A DNA stretch of 64,000 nucleotides, taken from assembly GCA_025200525.1 (NCBI GenBank), contig JANUSC010000375.1, forward strand, positions 1 to 64,000. The letters run 5' to 3'. Shown here in pieces: positions 11,060 through 22,178 of the stretch; positions within the stretch are counted from its first letter, which is position 1; the number at the start of each line of letters is the position of its first letter. The notes under the pieces were generated by a model. The model saw only the letters and a list, made by a program, of their open reading frames with translations, searched no databases and was not told the origin of the DNA. This stretch comes from Camellia lanceoleosa. Lineage: Eukaryota; Streptophyta; Magnoliopsida; Ericales; Theaceae. Made by a program: the position numbers and the translations under genes.

Positions 11060-12180
11060 CCTTAACGTATCACCACAGTATTAGTAGAAATCATATTTAT
11101 TATGTGATGTACACAAAATTAATAAAAATCATAAATGGTGTGACCTCTCCAATACTATAATGTTAAAATAGATAGTCACAGTTAAATTTTGATATTATTA
11201 TAGTATCAAAATGTTAAATTTTAGTAATGTGATTTCATTGGTGTACTAGCTATTTCTTTTGTTTAAAAAAAGAAAAATCAAATTAAAATGCCATTAGTAA
11301 GTTTGGTTGTGAATGAAAAATATGTCAAAATTTGGCATTTGGGTGAAGACCACTTTATTACTATAAAAAAAAAAGAAAATAGAAGAAATAAAGAAAAGAA
11401 AAAGTCAATGAAATAACCATTCGATGGCAAATGCAATAATTATGGCGAGTGTAAACACTCTCGATTAATTTCACATGGGTAATGCTAGGGATATCAAATT
11501 TTAATAAACAAATGATCAAATGTCTCACATAGGTGAGGTTTGCAATTTTGTGGACTCACACCTATATGAGACATTTGATCATTTGTTTGGTAAAATTTGG
11601 GGCCTATAATATTTTTATTTCACATTTTGTGTGTGATCAATCCATTATTGATTCAATCAATGGAAATCTGTTTTGTTCAAGCTCGTGAACAAGTACCAAA
11701 CATTGGGAATTATCTGGAAAGAGTTAGGAACATAAATAAGGAGTAGAACCACTTAAATGAAGGAATTGATTGTATTTTGTCCTTTGTTCCCCACTCGATT
11801 GATACTCATCTAGACAACTTGAGAAGACTAAACCATATCACCAACATGTGTTTCGTGGATGCACACCTCCTTGGTCAATTTCACATTTTGTGTGGGATCA
11901 ATCCATTATTGATTTAATCAATGGAGAAATCCATTTTGTTCAAGATACGTGAGACATTGGGAATTATCTTAGAAAGAGTTAGGAACATGAACATGGAGAA
12001 GTAAGAACCATTTAAATGAAGAAATTGATTGTATTTTGTTCTTTATTTCCCGCTCTGATTGAGACTATGTTTGACAAGTCAAAGAAGACTTGAGAAGACT
12101 AAACCTTATCACCATCATGTGTTTCATGGATAAACGCCTCCTTCTCAAGTTGTACAAAAAGTATTTCAATTGGATGGTGT
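11060..12180 (+). repeat. Dispersed repeat of unknown class, copy 1
   Basis: The order of blocks (TATCACCACA.TATTAGTA, ATAATGTTAAAAT, TTAAATTTTGATATTA, GTAAACACTCT, then TTTCACATTTTGTGTG) matches 52,780-53,700. It contains two copies (from about 11,613 and 11,872) of a unit running TCACATTTTGTGTGGGATCA ... CATTGGGAATTAT ... AAAGAGTTAGGAA ... GATTGTATTTTGT. No ORF in either copy is coding. It may be a non-autonomous transposon or a 3' fragment of one. Confidence 0.55.
11495..11600. mobile_element. Small hairpin MITE
   Basis: Arms AACAAATGATCAAATGTCTC (about 11,505-11,524) and GAGACATTTGATCATTTGTT are near-perfect inverted repeats around a loop at about 11,536-11,558. It sits inside the dispersed repeat and is absent from the copy at 53 kb, so it is a later insertion. 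Confidence 0.6.
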
Positions 12181-15100
12181 TGTTTTGACTAGGGGTGGGC
12201 GCGAGTCGATTACAGTCACGGAACCTCAATCCGCATCTGTCCGTCACATTGGATTGGAGAATCAATCATCCGTCCACCAATCCGCGGATGTGGATTAGCG
12301 GATTAGCGGATGGATCTGAATCGGTTTGGTGATTTAAAATTTTATAAATTTTCAACATAATTCAACTTATGCACTTCCTCAAAAAAAAAAGAAAAAAAAA
12401 AAAGAATAAAGTATTAAAGTTAATGAATTAAAAAAATATTACAATTACTGCATGTCTCATCCAAAGCAAGAAAGTTTGAAACTTCAGAATATCACAATCA
12501 CTGCATGCCTCATCCACAAAAAGTATTACAATCTGTGGTTCTAAAAATATAAAAATAATTCAAACTACCAAAATCATGAACAGAGCAGTAGTAGAGATTG
12601 TATGTCTCTGTATTGTTATATCTATATCTGTTTTTGAAAACAAAAACCAACTAGCATGTATCATATTTTTTATTTATTATTTTTAGAGATAGATTTAAAA
12701 ACCAAAAAATATAGATAAATAATACGTTTATTTTTTTCAATTCAAAAAAGATATTCAAGTTGAAAACTTTTTTTCAACATAATATTTAAACTCCTTTTTA
12801 ATTGAAAACTGTAGGTGCGCCCCGAGGGCCTCATGCTACAGTTCGGACTCAAATGTCACGGTTCTTAATCTGATCTCGCAAAGTGTAATGCGAGACTGAT
12901 AAATCACCAAAGAGTCCAAATCCGACAAATCGTTTTGGAAAACTGATTTTTAAGAAAGAAGTGCCAAACATGGACTGCTTTGACAGATACAGAGTCGCCA
13001 CCTAAATATTTTATTTTTGGAGAAATTTAGGAAATCCTGACTCGTTGCCTAAGGCCACGTGTTCGTCATCACCAAAATTGCCTCGACTTCAAAGGAACTT
13101 GGAGTACGATTGGGGAAGGTCATCTATGAGCACCCCGCTTGCCGATCAAAGATCGACTGTACTAAACATGATATCGAGTTTTTGAAAACACATGCGTTCT
13201 TATTAGGTTATTTAGCTAGAATTACTATGTGATGCACAACACACAAGTATAGACTAGATCGCCTAATTTGGAACAAAGCATCGCATATCAGTTTGTTTGG
13301 AAGGCAATTTGAAGCTTGCTACTCATGAGTAGGCTAAAACAGTTCGATGAATTATTCAATTCAAGCAAACTAACCTTCACCCACAGGCATTTAGGGTTAT
13401 ATCATATAAGCACTTAGCCTCATGGCAAGCATCTTTGTCATGTTAACACTTACGCATGCAAGATGTTAAAGCATAAACACTCACATTGTACTCAAGGCAA
13501 AACAAGAAACTAGTTAGAAATCATGCATGATCCTAGTTCATGTAAGATGGCTAATGCAACACATGAAAAATGCAACTAGAATAGGCAGCTAATCTAATAA
13601 TAGCATGTGAAATCGACAACTCGATACGTATTCAAGTTGGAATTGAAATACTATGCGATTAGTATGATCTTGTAGGCAGGTCGTCTGTCTGAATGAATGT
13701 ATGCAAACATCTTTGACATAAGTATGCTAATTGAAACATGACCTAAAACTAACCATTAAGCGAGGTAAGTAAAAGGAGAAAGAGCGTGGGGTTGGAAGAC
13801 ATTCACACGCGTCATTACACTTATTACAAAATTAAGCCCTCTCGACGGAGGCAGAATAAATAATACAAACCAAATGATTAACCAACTATCCTAGCTAATT
13901 AAATATTACAAAACCTTTAATTAATTAACAAATTAATTACAAAACAATCTAAGTATGAAATTAAAGAGGCAGCTCATGCCTCGAAATGATTGGATGATGC
14001 ATGCTCGATTAGCCTCGAAACTCGCCGTTGCCATGCCACATGTTGCCTCTATTTGCCTTTGTTTTATGCCTCTGGCACAAGTCCCAAAATTGCTTGAACC
14101 ACTCCTAAGCATTGTGTGATGCTGCCAAGAAGATAGGACCACCGGCCATGGAAAGATGGTCATCGACCAAAAGTGGAACCATCGGTTGGATTTTTGTGGC
14201 CGGAAGATGGCCGACCGACCATCTGTTCTATGACATTTTTCTTGTGAGAGGACACTCTGATACATGGCAAGGCATTTACAAGACAATGTGTGCAGCCTCT
14301 CCCTATCATGCTATGAACTCAAGAGTATGGTTCTCGACCCTCGGGCCACTAATCGCGTATTTCAACGCATGATGGCGAAGGTGCCAAGTGTGCAAATCAA
14401 TGTGGAATGAATGCAACAAAGCGTATGAATGCCTAGAACTCTATCATGCTTGATCAAGGCGTCGGCGACCGAGGATTGAGGGGCGTTTAATCACTTCAGA
14501 AATCTGACGTCCCTCGTTCCTCATATTTGGTTTGACACCCCAAACCAAACAAAATGCAATGCATGTATGCCAAATACAATGCAAAACATGCAACTAATGT
14601 AATGCGACATAAGCATGCCAAATGCAATATGACTTGAACATACACAAGAGGTTAAGGTAGCAAACATGCCAAATGTAATGCAACCTAAGCTAACATGTGA
14701 CAAGATGCAAACTAACAAACATGCAAGACGCAACCTAGATATACAAACATGTATGGCATGCAAAGGTAGACAAGCATGCAACATTGAACAACATGATGAA
14801 TGGACTTAAACTAAAGATGGACAGACCTCAGTCACGTCCAAAATCAGTGGCCAATAGTGCCAAGGAATGATGGAATGAGATGCACAATAAGCATGCAAAT
14901 GTAATGGCCTACCACCTAGGCATAAGGATACAACTCTCAAGCATTGAAAGGATGGCAAATGCAAGCATACAAGCATGAAACATGAATTTGAAATAACATC
15001 ACAAGTGATACCAAATCATGAAATGGCCCAAGTAAAGCATGCTAATGACTCACACACCCAAAGCTAACAAGCTAGAATGTATGGTGGCTATACAAAGCAT

Positions 15101-15363
15101 GGCAAGAATGACCAAGAGAAACCCAAACAGAGCTTAAGCATGGTGAAACAAGGCTAAAAACTTCTCAAAGTTAAGTTAAAACATGCAAGCATGATGGTCG
15201 AAATGTATGATACATGTTTAGGCAAATGAGCGGATTGCAAGGCAAGTGTGTGATGCATGCAATAGGCTGACAAACCAACTTAAAATAGAGGTATATCATG
15301 CGAAGATAACACCAAAAACTTGCTGAAATGGGGCCAAAACATGCTAAGCAAACATGCTACTAT

Positions 15364-17527
15364 TGTAATAACCCGACCCTCGCACATGATTTCTGTTATA
15401 TTTTCAGCCCTCAATCGGTACTTTTAAATGTTTACTGTACAAGCATGAAAAAGTTTGAGTAAGTAAGTGAAATCCATGTGTTAGAAGCCTATCTATCTGT
15501 TTCTTAAGAAAACTATCTGTCATTACTAAAACGTTTGAATTAGAAATTGGAGGGCTTAACAGTTTAATTATCTGAAATTGATAATATATTTGTGATCAGC
15601 ATAATTTTTAAGTAATATTAAGTATGTTCGGGAAATTTTAATTTTAGAATGATTAAACGATTCATTTTTGTCTTATATGCCATTAGTTATGAATATTTAT
15701 ACACTTAGTCTTATTGAGCTTTGATAAAAAACGTTGGAGGGACTAAGGGTTGAGAAAAGGAGAAAAAGGAGAGCAAAGAGAAGGGTCAACAAAGGGAGGA
15801 ATTGAGATTAAATTAGGAGATCAAGCTTAAGGTATGTTAAATTTAGTATATATAAAATTATCCTCCCAATTGTGAAGAAGAGTTGTCTATACTTTATGTT
15901 TGATGATCTAGGGTTGTAATGGACAATTGTTCATGATTTATGCTTGATTGAAGGGGTGTTCTCATCATTTGGTTGTTTACAACCTAATTGAAGTGTGGTA
16001 TGGAAATTATACTTCAACTATTGATTTTATGCTAACCCTATGAACTTATGTTTATGGTATGTGTTATGTTTCAATAACCATGAAGAACTTGAATCCAAGA
16101 ATGAAATTGGGTGAGGAATGGCTTGATTAAGCTTCTAATCTTGTGCAATTTGCCATGTTTACAAGGTAGAATCCATGTTATAGAGATATTAGGTAGTATA
16201 GAGGCATTAATTCCAATGGAATTGCATGAGAATGGCTTGATGATGTAAAATTGAAGTTGAATTTGAGTCTGCGTGGTCCGCTCGGCGGAGAAAGCCCTTC
16301 GGCGGGAAAAACAACCTCCCAGCAGTTTGGGACAAAATGTACAGTCCGCTGGAGCGGAAAAAGGGGAGCTCGAGCGGGGGACTCATTTTCAGGAAAACGA
16401 AATGCTTTCTTACATTTTGCATGCTCAATCCTCTGCTAATGTTTTAGGGTACTTTGGCGATTTTCAAATAATGATAGATGCATATGAAGTGTAATAATTA
16501 GGAAGCGGTTACTCAATGATATGAGAAGATATGAAAAAGAACTAATTTGCAAGTTATGATTATATGCGGGACACCCTCGGGAGCAAATAGCGTCATCATG
16601 ACCTTGTGAGTAGTAGTACCTATGTAACTGTTATGTAATTATGTCAACGTTTCGAGACATGTAAGGCAACTATATTAATGTTCCAAGCATGTATTGTACT
16701 TATGTTAATGTTATGTTAATGTTTGAAGTCTATTAATGCTAAAAGTATATAAAGAAAAGCAAGTTCAAGGGCCTCGTGCCATTTTCAAGGGCCTCGTGTC
16801 ATTTTCAAGGGCTTACGCCATTTTCAAGGGCCTCGTGCCATTTACAAGGGCTTCGCCATTTACAAGGGCTTTAAGGCCAACAAGTTACAAGAGACCCAGT
16901 GCCAAAATGTTTACAAGAATGTTATGCCACCGTCCCAAGGGCTTCGTGCCACCATTTTCAAGGGCTCATAGCCGCAAGCTATGTTACAAGATTAGGCCTA
17001 AGGCCATTATGTATGTATCTGAGAATCGGACTAATGTATTGACATGTAATCTGTTTAAGTTAAGCAATGTTATTTATGTATTACTATTCAGGCAGCTCAC
17101 TCTCGATTATGTCTGTTTACATGGGTCACCCACGGTGGTCAATCCTAGCTCGAGGATGCGTATCCTTAGTCGACCTTCGTGTCGAGCACTATACCAAGCT
17201 ACTTATTTTAGGTGGCTGTGGAGATGTTTTTACCTTTTGAATGCCATCAAGTTGTTGTATATAACTTTTGTGTTCTTTTGTATCGCCCAATCATGAAATT
17301 TGGGATATAAATTATATTCAAGGATTTCGTTTTAAACCTTGACTGTTGTTGATGAAGTATATGATGCATGAGATCCTGGCATATTAGAAATAGCTCAATG
17401 GTGTATGTTGTATCTATATTTGTTCTTATGTTTATGCTTGATAAGGCCCATAGGTTTGGTTGCAGTTCTGAGTCCATTTATGATTAGGTCATGCCCAAAC
17501 TTTTAGGGGCAGGTTTGGGCCGTGACA
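15364..17527 (+). repeat. Tekay-1 5' LTR
   Basis: 2,164 bp, TGTAATAACCC...GCCGTGACA. The first 200 bp differ from the 3' LTR at only about five positions, implying a fairly young insertion. It carries a CTCGAGCG-type cluster (16,274-16,380) and a short tandem array (16,756-16,985), both shared with the 3' LTR. Relative to the 3' LTR it lacks several 2-6 base pieces, often beside CG-rich palindromes. Confidence 0.92.
16756..16985 (+). repeat. 20-bp tandem repeat inside the Tekay-1 5' LTR
   Basis: A CAAGGGCCTCGTGCCATTTT unit is repeated with variations (for example CAAGGGCTTACGCCATTTT and CAAGGGCTTTAAGGCCAA) about ten times. The same array is in the 3' LTR at 23,588-23,800. Confidence 0.8.
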
Positions 17528-17529
17528 AG

Positions 17530-17541
17530 TGGTATTAGAGC
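17530..17541 (+). promoter_or_regulatory. Tekay-1 primer-binding site
   Basis: TGGTATTAGAGC starts two bases after the 5' LTR. It matches the plant initiator-Met tRNA 3' end (usual PBS TGGTATCAGAGC) with one C-to-T change. Confidence 0.85.
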
Positions 17542-17719
17542 ACGAGTTGCTATCTCACACACGGATCCATTGAGCTGTAGGGTGTCTAGAAAAGATTTAG
17601 GCATCATGCACGACATCCTAAATATATCAGACAAGTTCGATGGCAACATTACGTGTACTCTGATAATACTAACCATATTAAACTATGCCTATCGTGTATA
17701 ATTGATTGTTGTGTAGATC

Positions 17720-18649
17720 ATGGTGAGAACGAGGACAGAAGAGGTGGAAGATGCTACCTCGGCCGCGGCAGCGGGATGGAAAGGATGATTATGGAAATGG
17801 CGGAGACTTTCGTCAACAACGACATGACCTCAACAACAACCATACAACGGTACCTCCACCAGTAGTACCAGAGTTTCATGCTGAAGATCGAACTATTACT
17901 CTCACCAAGGAATTTAAAAAGATGAAACCACCATCTTTCAAAGGCGAAATAGAACCGATGAAAGCTGGGGCCTGGGTGTTGGGCATAGAGAAATTATTTG
18001 AAGTTTTCCTTTGCACCAAAGCTCAAAAGGTGCAATTGGCTGCCTTTACCCTTGAAGATGAAACACGCGGATGGTGGATGCTAACGAGAACAACCCATCA
18101 AGACTAACATGGGAATGATTTCTAGATGTTTTATGATAAATACTTTCCTCAAAGTATCTTGGGATAAAAAGGTGGTTGAATTTGAAACTCTCAGACAAGG
18201 GAACAAGACTGTTGCTGAATATGAGGCCCAATTTGCGGAGCTAGCTCGGTTCGCGCCGCATATGGTGGACACGGACTATAAGAAGGCACGGAAATTTGAA
18301 GGGGGATTAGGAGGGGCAATTTTGGATCGATTCAATATGTTAAAGTTGCCTACTTATGTAGGCGTCTTTGGAGAGAAATTATAGTGAGGAACCTTCTTTC
18401 GAAGCTGGATTTCTTAGAATGGAAAGGAAAAAGGCAAAACAACCAATGGTCGAAGGAGTGACTACTCCACCAAACAAGAAACAAAACTCAGGGACTTCAA
18501 ATATTTTTGCTCCTAGTCAGGGTACGATTTCCAATTGTTCGGAATGTGGGAAGAGGCATCGTGGGATATGCCAATGGAAGTCTGGAGCCTGTTATCAGTG
18601 TGGCAAAACGAGGCATTTGATAAAGGACTGCCCTCAAAGGAATCAATGA
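17720..18649 (+). pseudogene. Tekay-1 gag (capsid/nucleocapsid), frameshifted
   Basis: The start at 17,720 gives MVRTRTEEVEDATS, a usual chromovirus gag opening. The frame then shifts. The capsid part is readable at 17,850-18,107 (PPSFKGEIEPMKAGAWVL, EKLFEVF, AAFTLEDETRGWW), at 18,160-18,384 in another frame (KKVVEFETLRQGNKTVAEYE, AQFAELARFAPH), and from 18,384 in a third. Near the end is a zinc knuckle, CYQCGKTRHLIKDC (C-X2-C-X4-H-X4-C), preceded by CSECGKRHRGIC. TGA at 18,647-18,649 separates it from protease in the same frame. Gag would package genomic RNA in virus-like particles; this copy cannot make an intact protein. Confidence 0.85.
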
Positions 18650-18667
18650 AATGACAACAAGGCTGCT

Positions 18668-19309
18668 ATGAGTTCAGCGGGGTCTATACCAACTAATAAC
18701 ACCAAGGCACCGGTCAAACCTAATAGCAGTAAAGACACAACGAGACAAGGCAGAGTGTTTGCATTGGTTCCAGGAGATGTGCAGAATGCAACAACAGTGG
18801 TGTCAGGTATATTTATGGTTCATGGTCATTCTGCTTTTGTTTTATTTGATTCTGGCTCTACTCACTCCTTCGTGTCGAAACTATTTGCACAAAACTTAGA
18901 TCAAACTGAGGAAAAACTGTTTTATATGCTGTGTGTGTCTTCACCTTTGGGAGACTCTATACTTTGTACTTCTGTTTACCTTGGTTGTGAACTCGAACTT
19001 GGGGATATCCGGGTATATGCCAATCTACTACCACTTGATATGACCCATTTCGATATCATCCTGGGAATGGATTGGTTAGGTGAATATGGTGCAACTATAG
19101 ATTGTTTGACTAAACAGCTCAGTTTCCACCCTCCGGGTCAATCAGAGTTTATGGTTCAGGGGCAGGAAGTGACTTCTCCACCTTATTTGATTTCTGCGGC
19201 AAAGGCATGTAAATTAATTCAAAAAGGGTGTCGGGGATATTTATGCAGTATTTTGGAGGGGCAAGTGGTGGATGGGAATGCAGCGAAATTCGATTGTTTG
19301 CGACTTTAG
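18668..19309 (+). pseudogene. Tekay-1 aspartic protease region
   Basis: This is the best-preserved Tekay-1 frame. The catalytic motif FVLFDSGSTHSFVS (about 18,834-18,875) is intact, and the downstream DIILGMDWLGEYGATIDC is the flap and second hydrophobic segment usual in plant Ty3/gypsy proteases. The protease processes the Gag-Pol polyprotein. The frame continues from the gag zinc knuckle across one TGA and ends at a stop at 19,307-19,309, before RT. Confidence 0.85.
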
Positions 19310-20051
19310 GATGTCTTTCTGAGAATTGCGAGGCGGTTGATAGATCGTGAAATTGAGTTTACCATTGACGTAGCACCGGGAACTCAACCCATTTCGAAGA
19401 CTCCGTATAGGATGTCGCCAGTTGAGATGAAGGAATTGAAAATGCAGTTGCAGGATTTATTGGACAAGGGATTCATCCGTCAAGTGTGTCTCAAGTGGGG
19501 TCGCCGATTACATTTGTAAAGAAGAAGGATGGAACACTTGACTTTGTATCGATTCTGAGGAACTTAATAAAGTCACAATCAAGAACAAGTATCCATTACC
19601 AAGAATCGATGACCTATTTGATCGACCGGGGCACAAGTCTTTTCCAAAATTGATCTCTGATGCGGATACCATCAATTAAAAGTCAAATTTGAGGATGTTG
19701 AGAAAACTGACCTTCGAACCCGCTATGGTCATTATGAGTTTTGGTTATGCCCTTGAGTCACTAACAGCATGGCTTTTATGGATTTGATGAACCGTGTTTT
19801 CAAGCCCTATTTGGATGAGTTAAGTGGTGGTCTTTATTGGCGATATTCTCATCTATTGAAGAATCTGAAGCGCTGAGAATCATCTTCGTTTGATCCTTCA
19901 AACCCTCAGGAAAAAAATTGTATGCAAAATTTGAAGAAATGTGAATTACGGCTACTAGAGGTGGCGTTTAGGGCATATCATTACAAAGGAAGGAGTTTCT
20001 GTTGACCCACACAAGATTGAGGCAATCGTAAATTGGCCAACTCCTACTAAT
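19310..20051 (+). pseudogene. Tekay-1 reverse transcriptase, heavily frameshifted
   Basis: The opening RT block reads in one frame at about 19,337-19,480 ([31 protein letters not shown]). After that, single-base losses break the frame repeatedly (19,480-19,700), although pieces such as KIDLRSGYHQLK-like and MPFGLTNAP-like DNA can be traced. The catalytic YxDD-equivalent near 19,831-19,860 reads FIGDILIY where the family has FIDD, and it is in yet another frame. No functional RT is possible from this copy. Confidence 0.8.
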
Positions 20052-20600
20052 ATGACCGAAGTGCGTAGTTTTATGGGGTTGGCTGGCTATTACAGGAGAT
20101 TTGTTCAAGATTTTTCCAAGATTGCTATGCCACTTACAAAACTGACTCGAAAGGGAATTGCATTTGAATGGTCAGAGGAGCGGGAATCTGCCTTCCAGGA
20201 ATTGAAAACAAGGTTGACAACAGCACCAGTTTTGGCCTTGCCATCCGGTACAGAAGGATTTGTAATCTACAGTGATGCTTCACACAAAGGGCTGGGATGT
20301 GTACTTATGCAAAAAGGAAGAGTCATCGCTTATGCTTCTCGTATTTGAAACCCCATGAGAAGAATTATCCGCATGATTTAGAGCTAGCGATAGTCTTTGC
20401 CTTAAAGATATGGAACATTATTTGTATGGCACCACATGAAGTATACACCGACTATAAAAGTCTCAAGTACCTTTTCACTCGAAGAGTTAAATATCACGGC
20501 GGCGGCGGTGGTTGGAATTACTCAAAGATTATGATTTGCGGATCTATTACCATCTGGTAAAAGCCAACAGTTCGCGGATGTGCTCGATCGGAAAAATATG
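20052..20600 (+). pseudogene. Tekay-1 RT thumb and RNase H
   Basis: The RT C-terminus reads [20 protein letters not shown] (from 20,058). RNase H follows with [17 protein letters not shown] (first Asp at about 20,270), a frameshift at about 20,345, then EKNYPHDLELAIVFALKIW (Glu) and EVYTDYKSLKYLF (Asp), and after another shift RWLELLKDYDLRIYYH. RNase H degrades the RNA strand during reverse transcription. All three acidic residues can be found, but in different frames. Confidence 0.85.
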
Positions 20601-20736
20601 GGGATTATGGCAAGTATGGTTCTGAGCAAAAAGGCGGCAATTGAATTGGATAAAATGGAATTGGACTTTGTGTTGTATGGTCAAAAAAGCTTTAGTGGCG
20701 GCGGTGGTGTAACCAACCTTACTTGAAGAAATTAAA

Positions 20737-21700
20737 GTGCACCAAATGGAAGATGAAACTTTGAGGAAGATACATGATGAGTTAGAAACAAAACCAAAAC
20801 TGGGATTCCGTGTAATAGGTTCAGTGCTCAAGTTTCAAAACCGAGTATGTGTTCCCAATGTGATGGATCTTAAGCAAAAACTGATGGAAGATGCACACGC
20901 CTCAAGGTTTTCAATGCACCCAGGGAGTACGAAAATGTACCGAGACTTGAAGCAAAATTTTTGGTGGCCAAGTATGAAGAAGGAGATCGCGGAATTTGTC
21001 TCTAAGTGTTTGCAATGCCAGCAAGTAAAAGCGGAGCATCAATGACCTGCCGGATTGTTGCAACCTCTTCCCATCCCGGAGTAGAAATGGGAGCATTTGA
21101 CCATGGATTTTGTTATGGGGTTACCACGGACTCCACGGGGTATGAATTCAATTTGGGTCATTGTGGACCGATTAACTAAGTCCGCCCACTTCTTGCCGTA
21201 AAACTTCGGTATAATCTGAGACAAATTGGCGAAATTTATGAATGAAATTGTGAAGCTTCATGGTGTTCGGTCTCGATTGTGTCGAGATAGGGATCCTAAG
21301 TTTGTTTCAGTTGGCGAGTTTACAAGCAATGGATGCAATTAAAGTTTATACGGCTTTCCACCCCAGACCGGCCAGACGGTCAGAAACGATCAAACCCTAG
21401 AAGATATGCTCCGGATGTGTGTCTTTGGATTTTCAAGAAAGTTAGAAACTCACCGTTGATAGAATTTGCATACAACAATAGCTACCACTCGAGTATAGAC
21501 ATGGCACCCTATGAAGCTTTGTATGGAAGACTATGTCGTTCTCTCTGTATGTTGATTGGGCTGAAGTTGGAGATAAATCCTTGTTAGGACACGAAATTGT
21601 TCAATTGACAACGAGAAAAGGTTGAGTTATTAGGAGAGATTGAAAAGCTTTGCTCAAAGTAAGCGAGAAAAGTTATCACGGATAATCGACAGAGGGATTT
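20737..21700 (+). pseudogene. Tekay-1 integrase, N-terminal and catalytic domains
   Basis: The HHCC zinc domain is visible (HASRFSMHPGSTKMYRDL ... CLQCQQVK, 20,896-21,035), with a stop just after. The core has [14 protein letters not shown] (first Asp, about 21,103), RDRDPKFVS (second Asp, about 21,285), and later PLIEFAYNNSYHSSIDMAPY and EALYGR. Around the expected catalytic Glu (about 21,370-21,400) the sequence is altered and the Glu motif cannot be read. Several stops and shifts are present. Confidence 0.8.
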
Positions 21701-21710
21701 AGAATTTGAA

Positions 21711-22133
21711 GTGGATAGTCATGTCTTTGTGAAAGTCACTCCAATGAAAGGGCACCCAAGATTCGGCAAAAGAGGAAAGTTGACACCTCGGTATGTCGGT
21801 CCCTTTCAGATTCTGGAAAGAGTGGGTCCGGTAGCTTACCGAGTTGCCCTTCCGCCACACATGAGTCAAGTGCATAACGTGTTTCATGTCTCTATGCTTC
21901 GTGGATACCTTCCGGATCCGTCACATGTCATTGATTATCATCAAATTGAGTTGGATGACAAGTTGATTTACGAGGAAAAACCAATCTGCATTTTGGACCG
22001 ACAAGTAAAACAGTTGCGAAACCGAGAAATTCCAATGGTAAAAGTTGAATGGCAAGAACATTACGGAACTGATGCCACGTGGGAAAGAGAGGAGGAAATG
22101 CAACACCAATACCCACACCTATTTCGCTCCTAA
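21711..22133 (+). pseudogene. Tekay-1 integrase C-terminus with chromodomain
   Basis: A 140-codon open frame. The GPF/Y-like module (RYVGPFQILERVGPVAYRV, then HNVFHVSMLRGYLPD) is followed by a chromodomain (KPICILDRQVKQLRNREIP, VKVEWQEHYGTDATWERE), ending at a stop 46 bp before the 3' LTR. Chromodomains of plant chromoviruses are thought to steer integration toward marked chromatin. This piece is intact as a frame but depends on broken upstream pol. Confidence 0.88.
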
Positions 22134-22165
22134 GGTAACGCAAGTTTGGAGGACCAAACTTATTT

Positions 22166-22178
22166 AAGGGGGGGAGAG
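22166..22178 (+). promoter_or_regulatory. Tekay-1 polypurine tract
   Basis: AAGGGGGGGAGAG lies directly before the 3' LTR start TGTAATAACCC and is the expected plus-strand primer site. Confidence 0.88.

Noticed and set aside
14521..14784. Minus-strand 87-codon ORF, also present at 45,403-45,666
   Set aside because: Its duplication only reflects the two LTRs of element A; it derives from irregular CATGCAA iterations.
20499..20711. GGCGGCGGCGG patches in Tekay-1 pol, first thought to be inserted GGC repeats
   Set aside because: The first patch encodes the Arg-rich RRRRWLELLKDYD end of RNase H in the right frame, so it is probably normal sequence.
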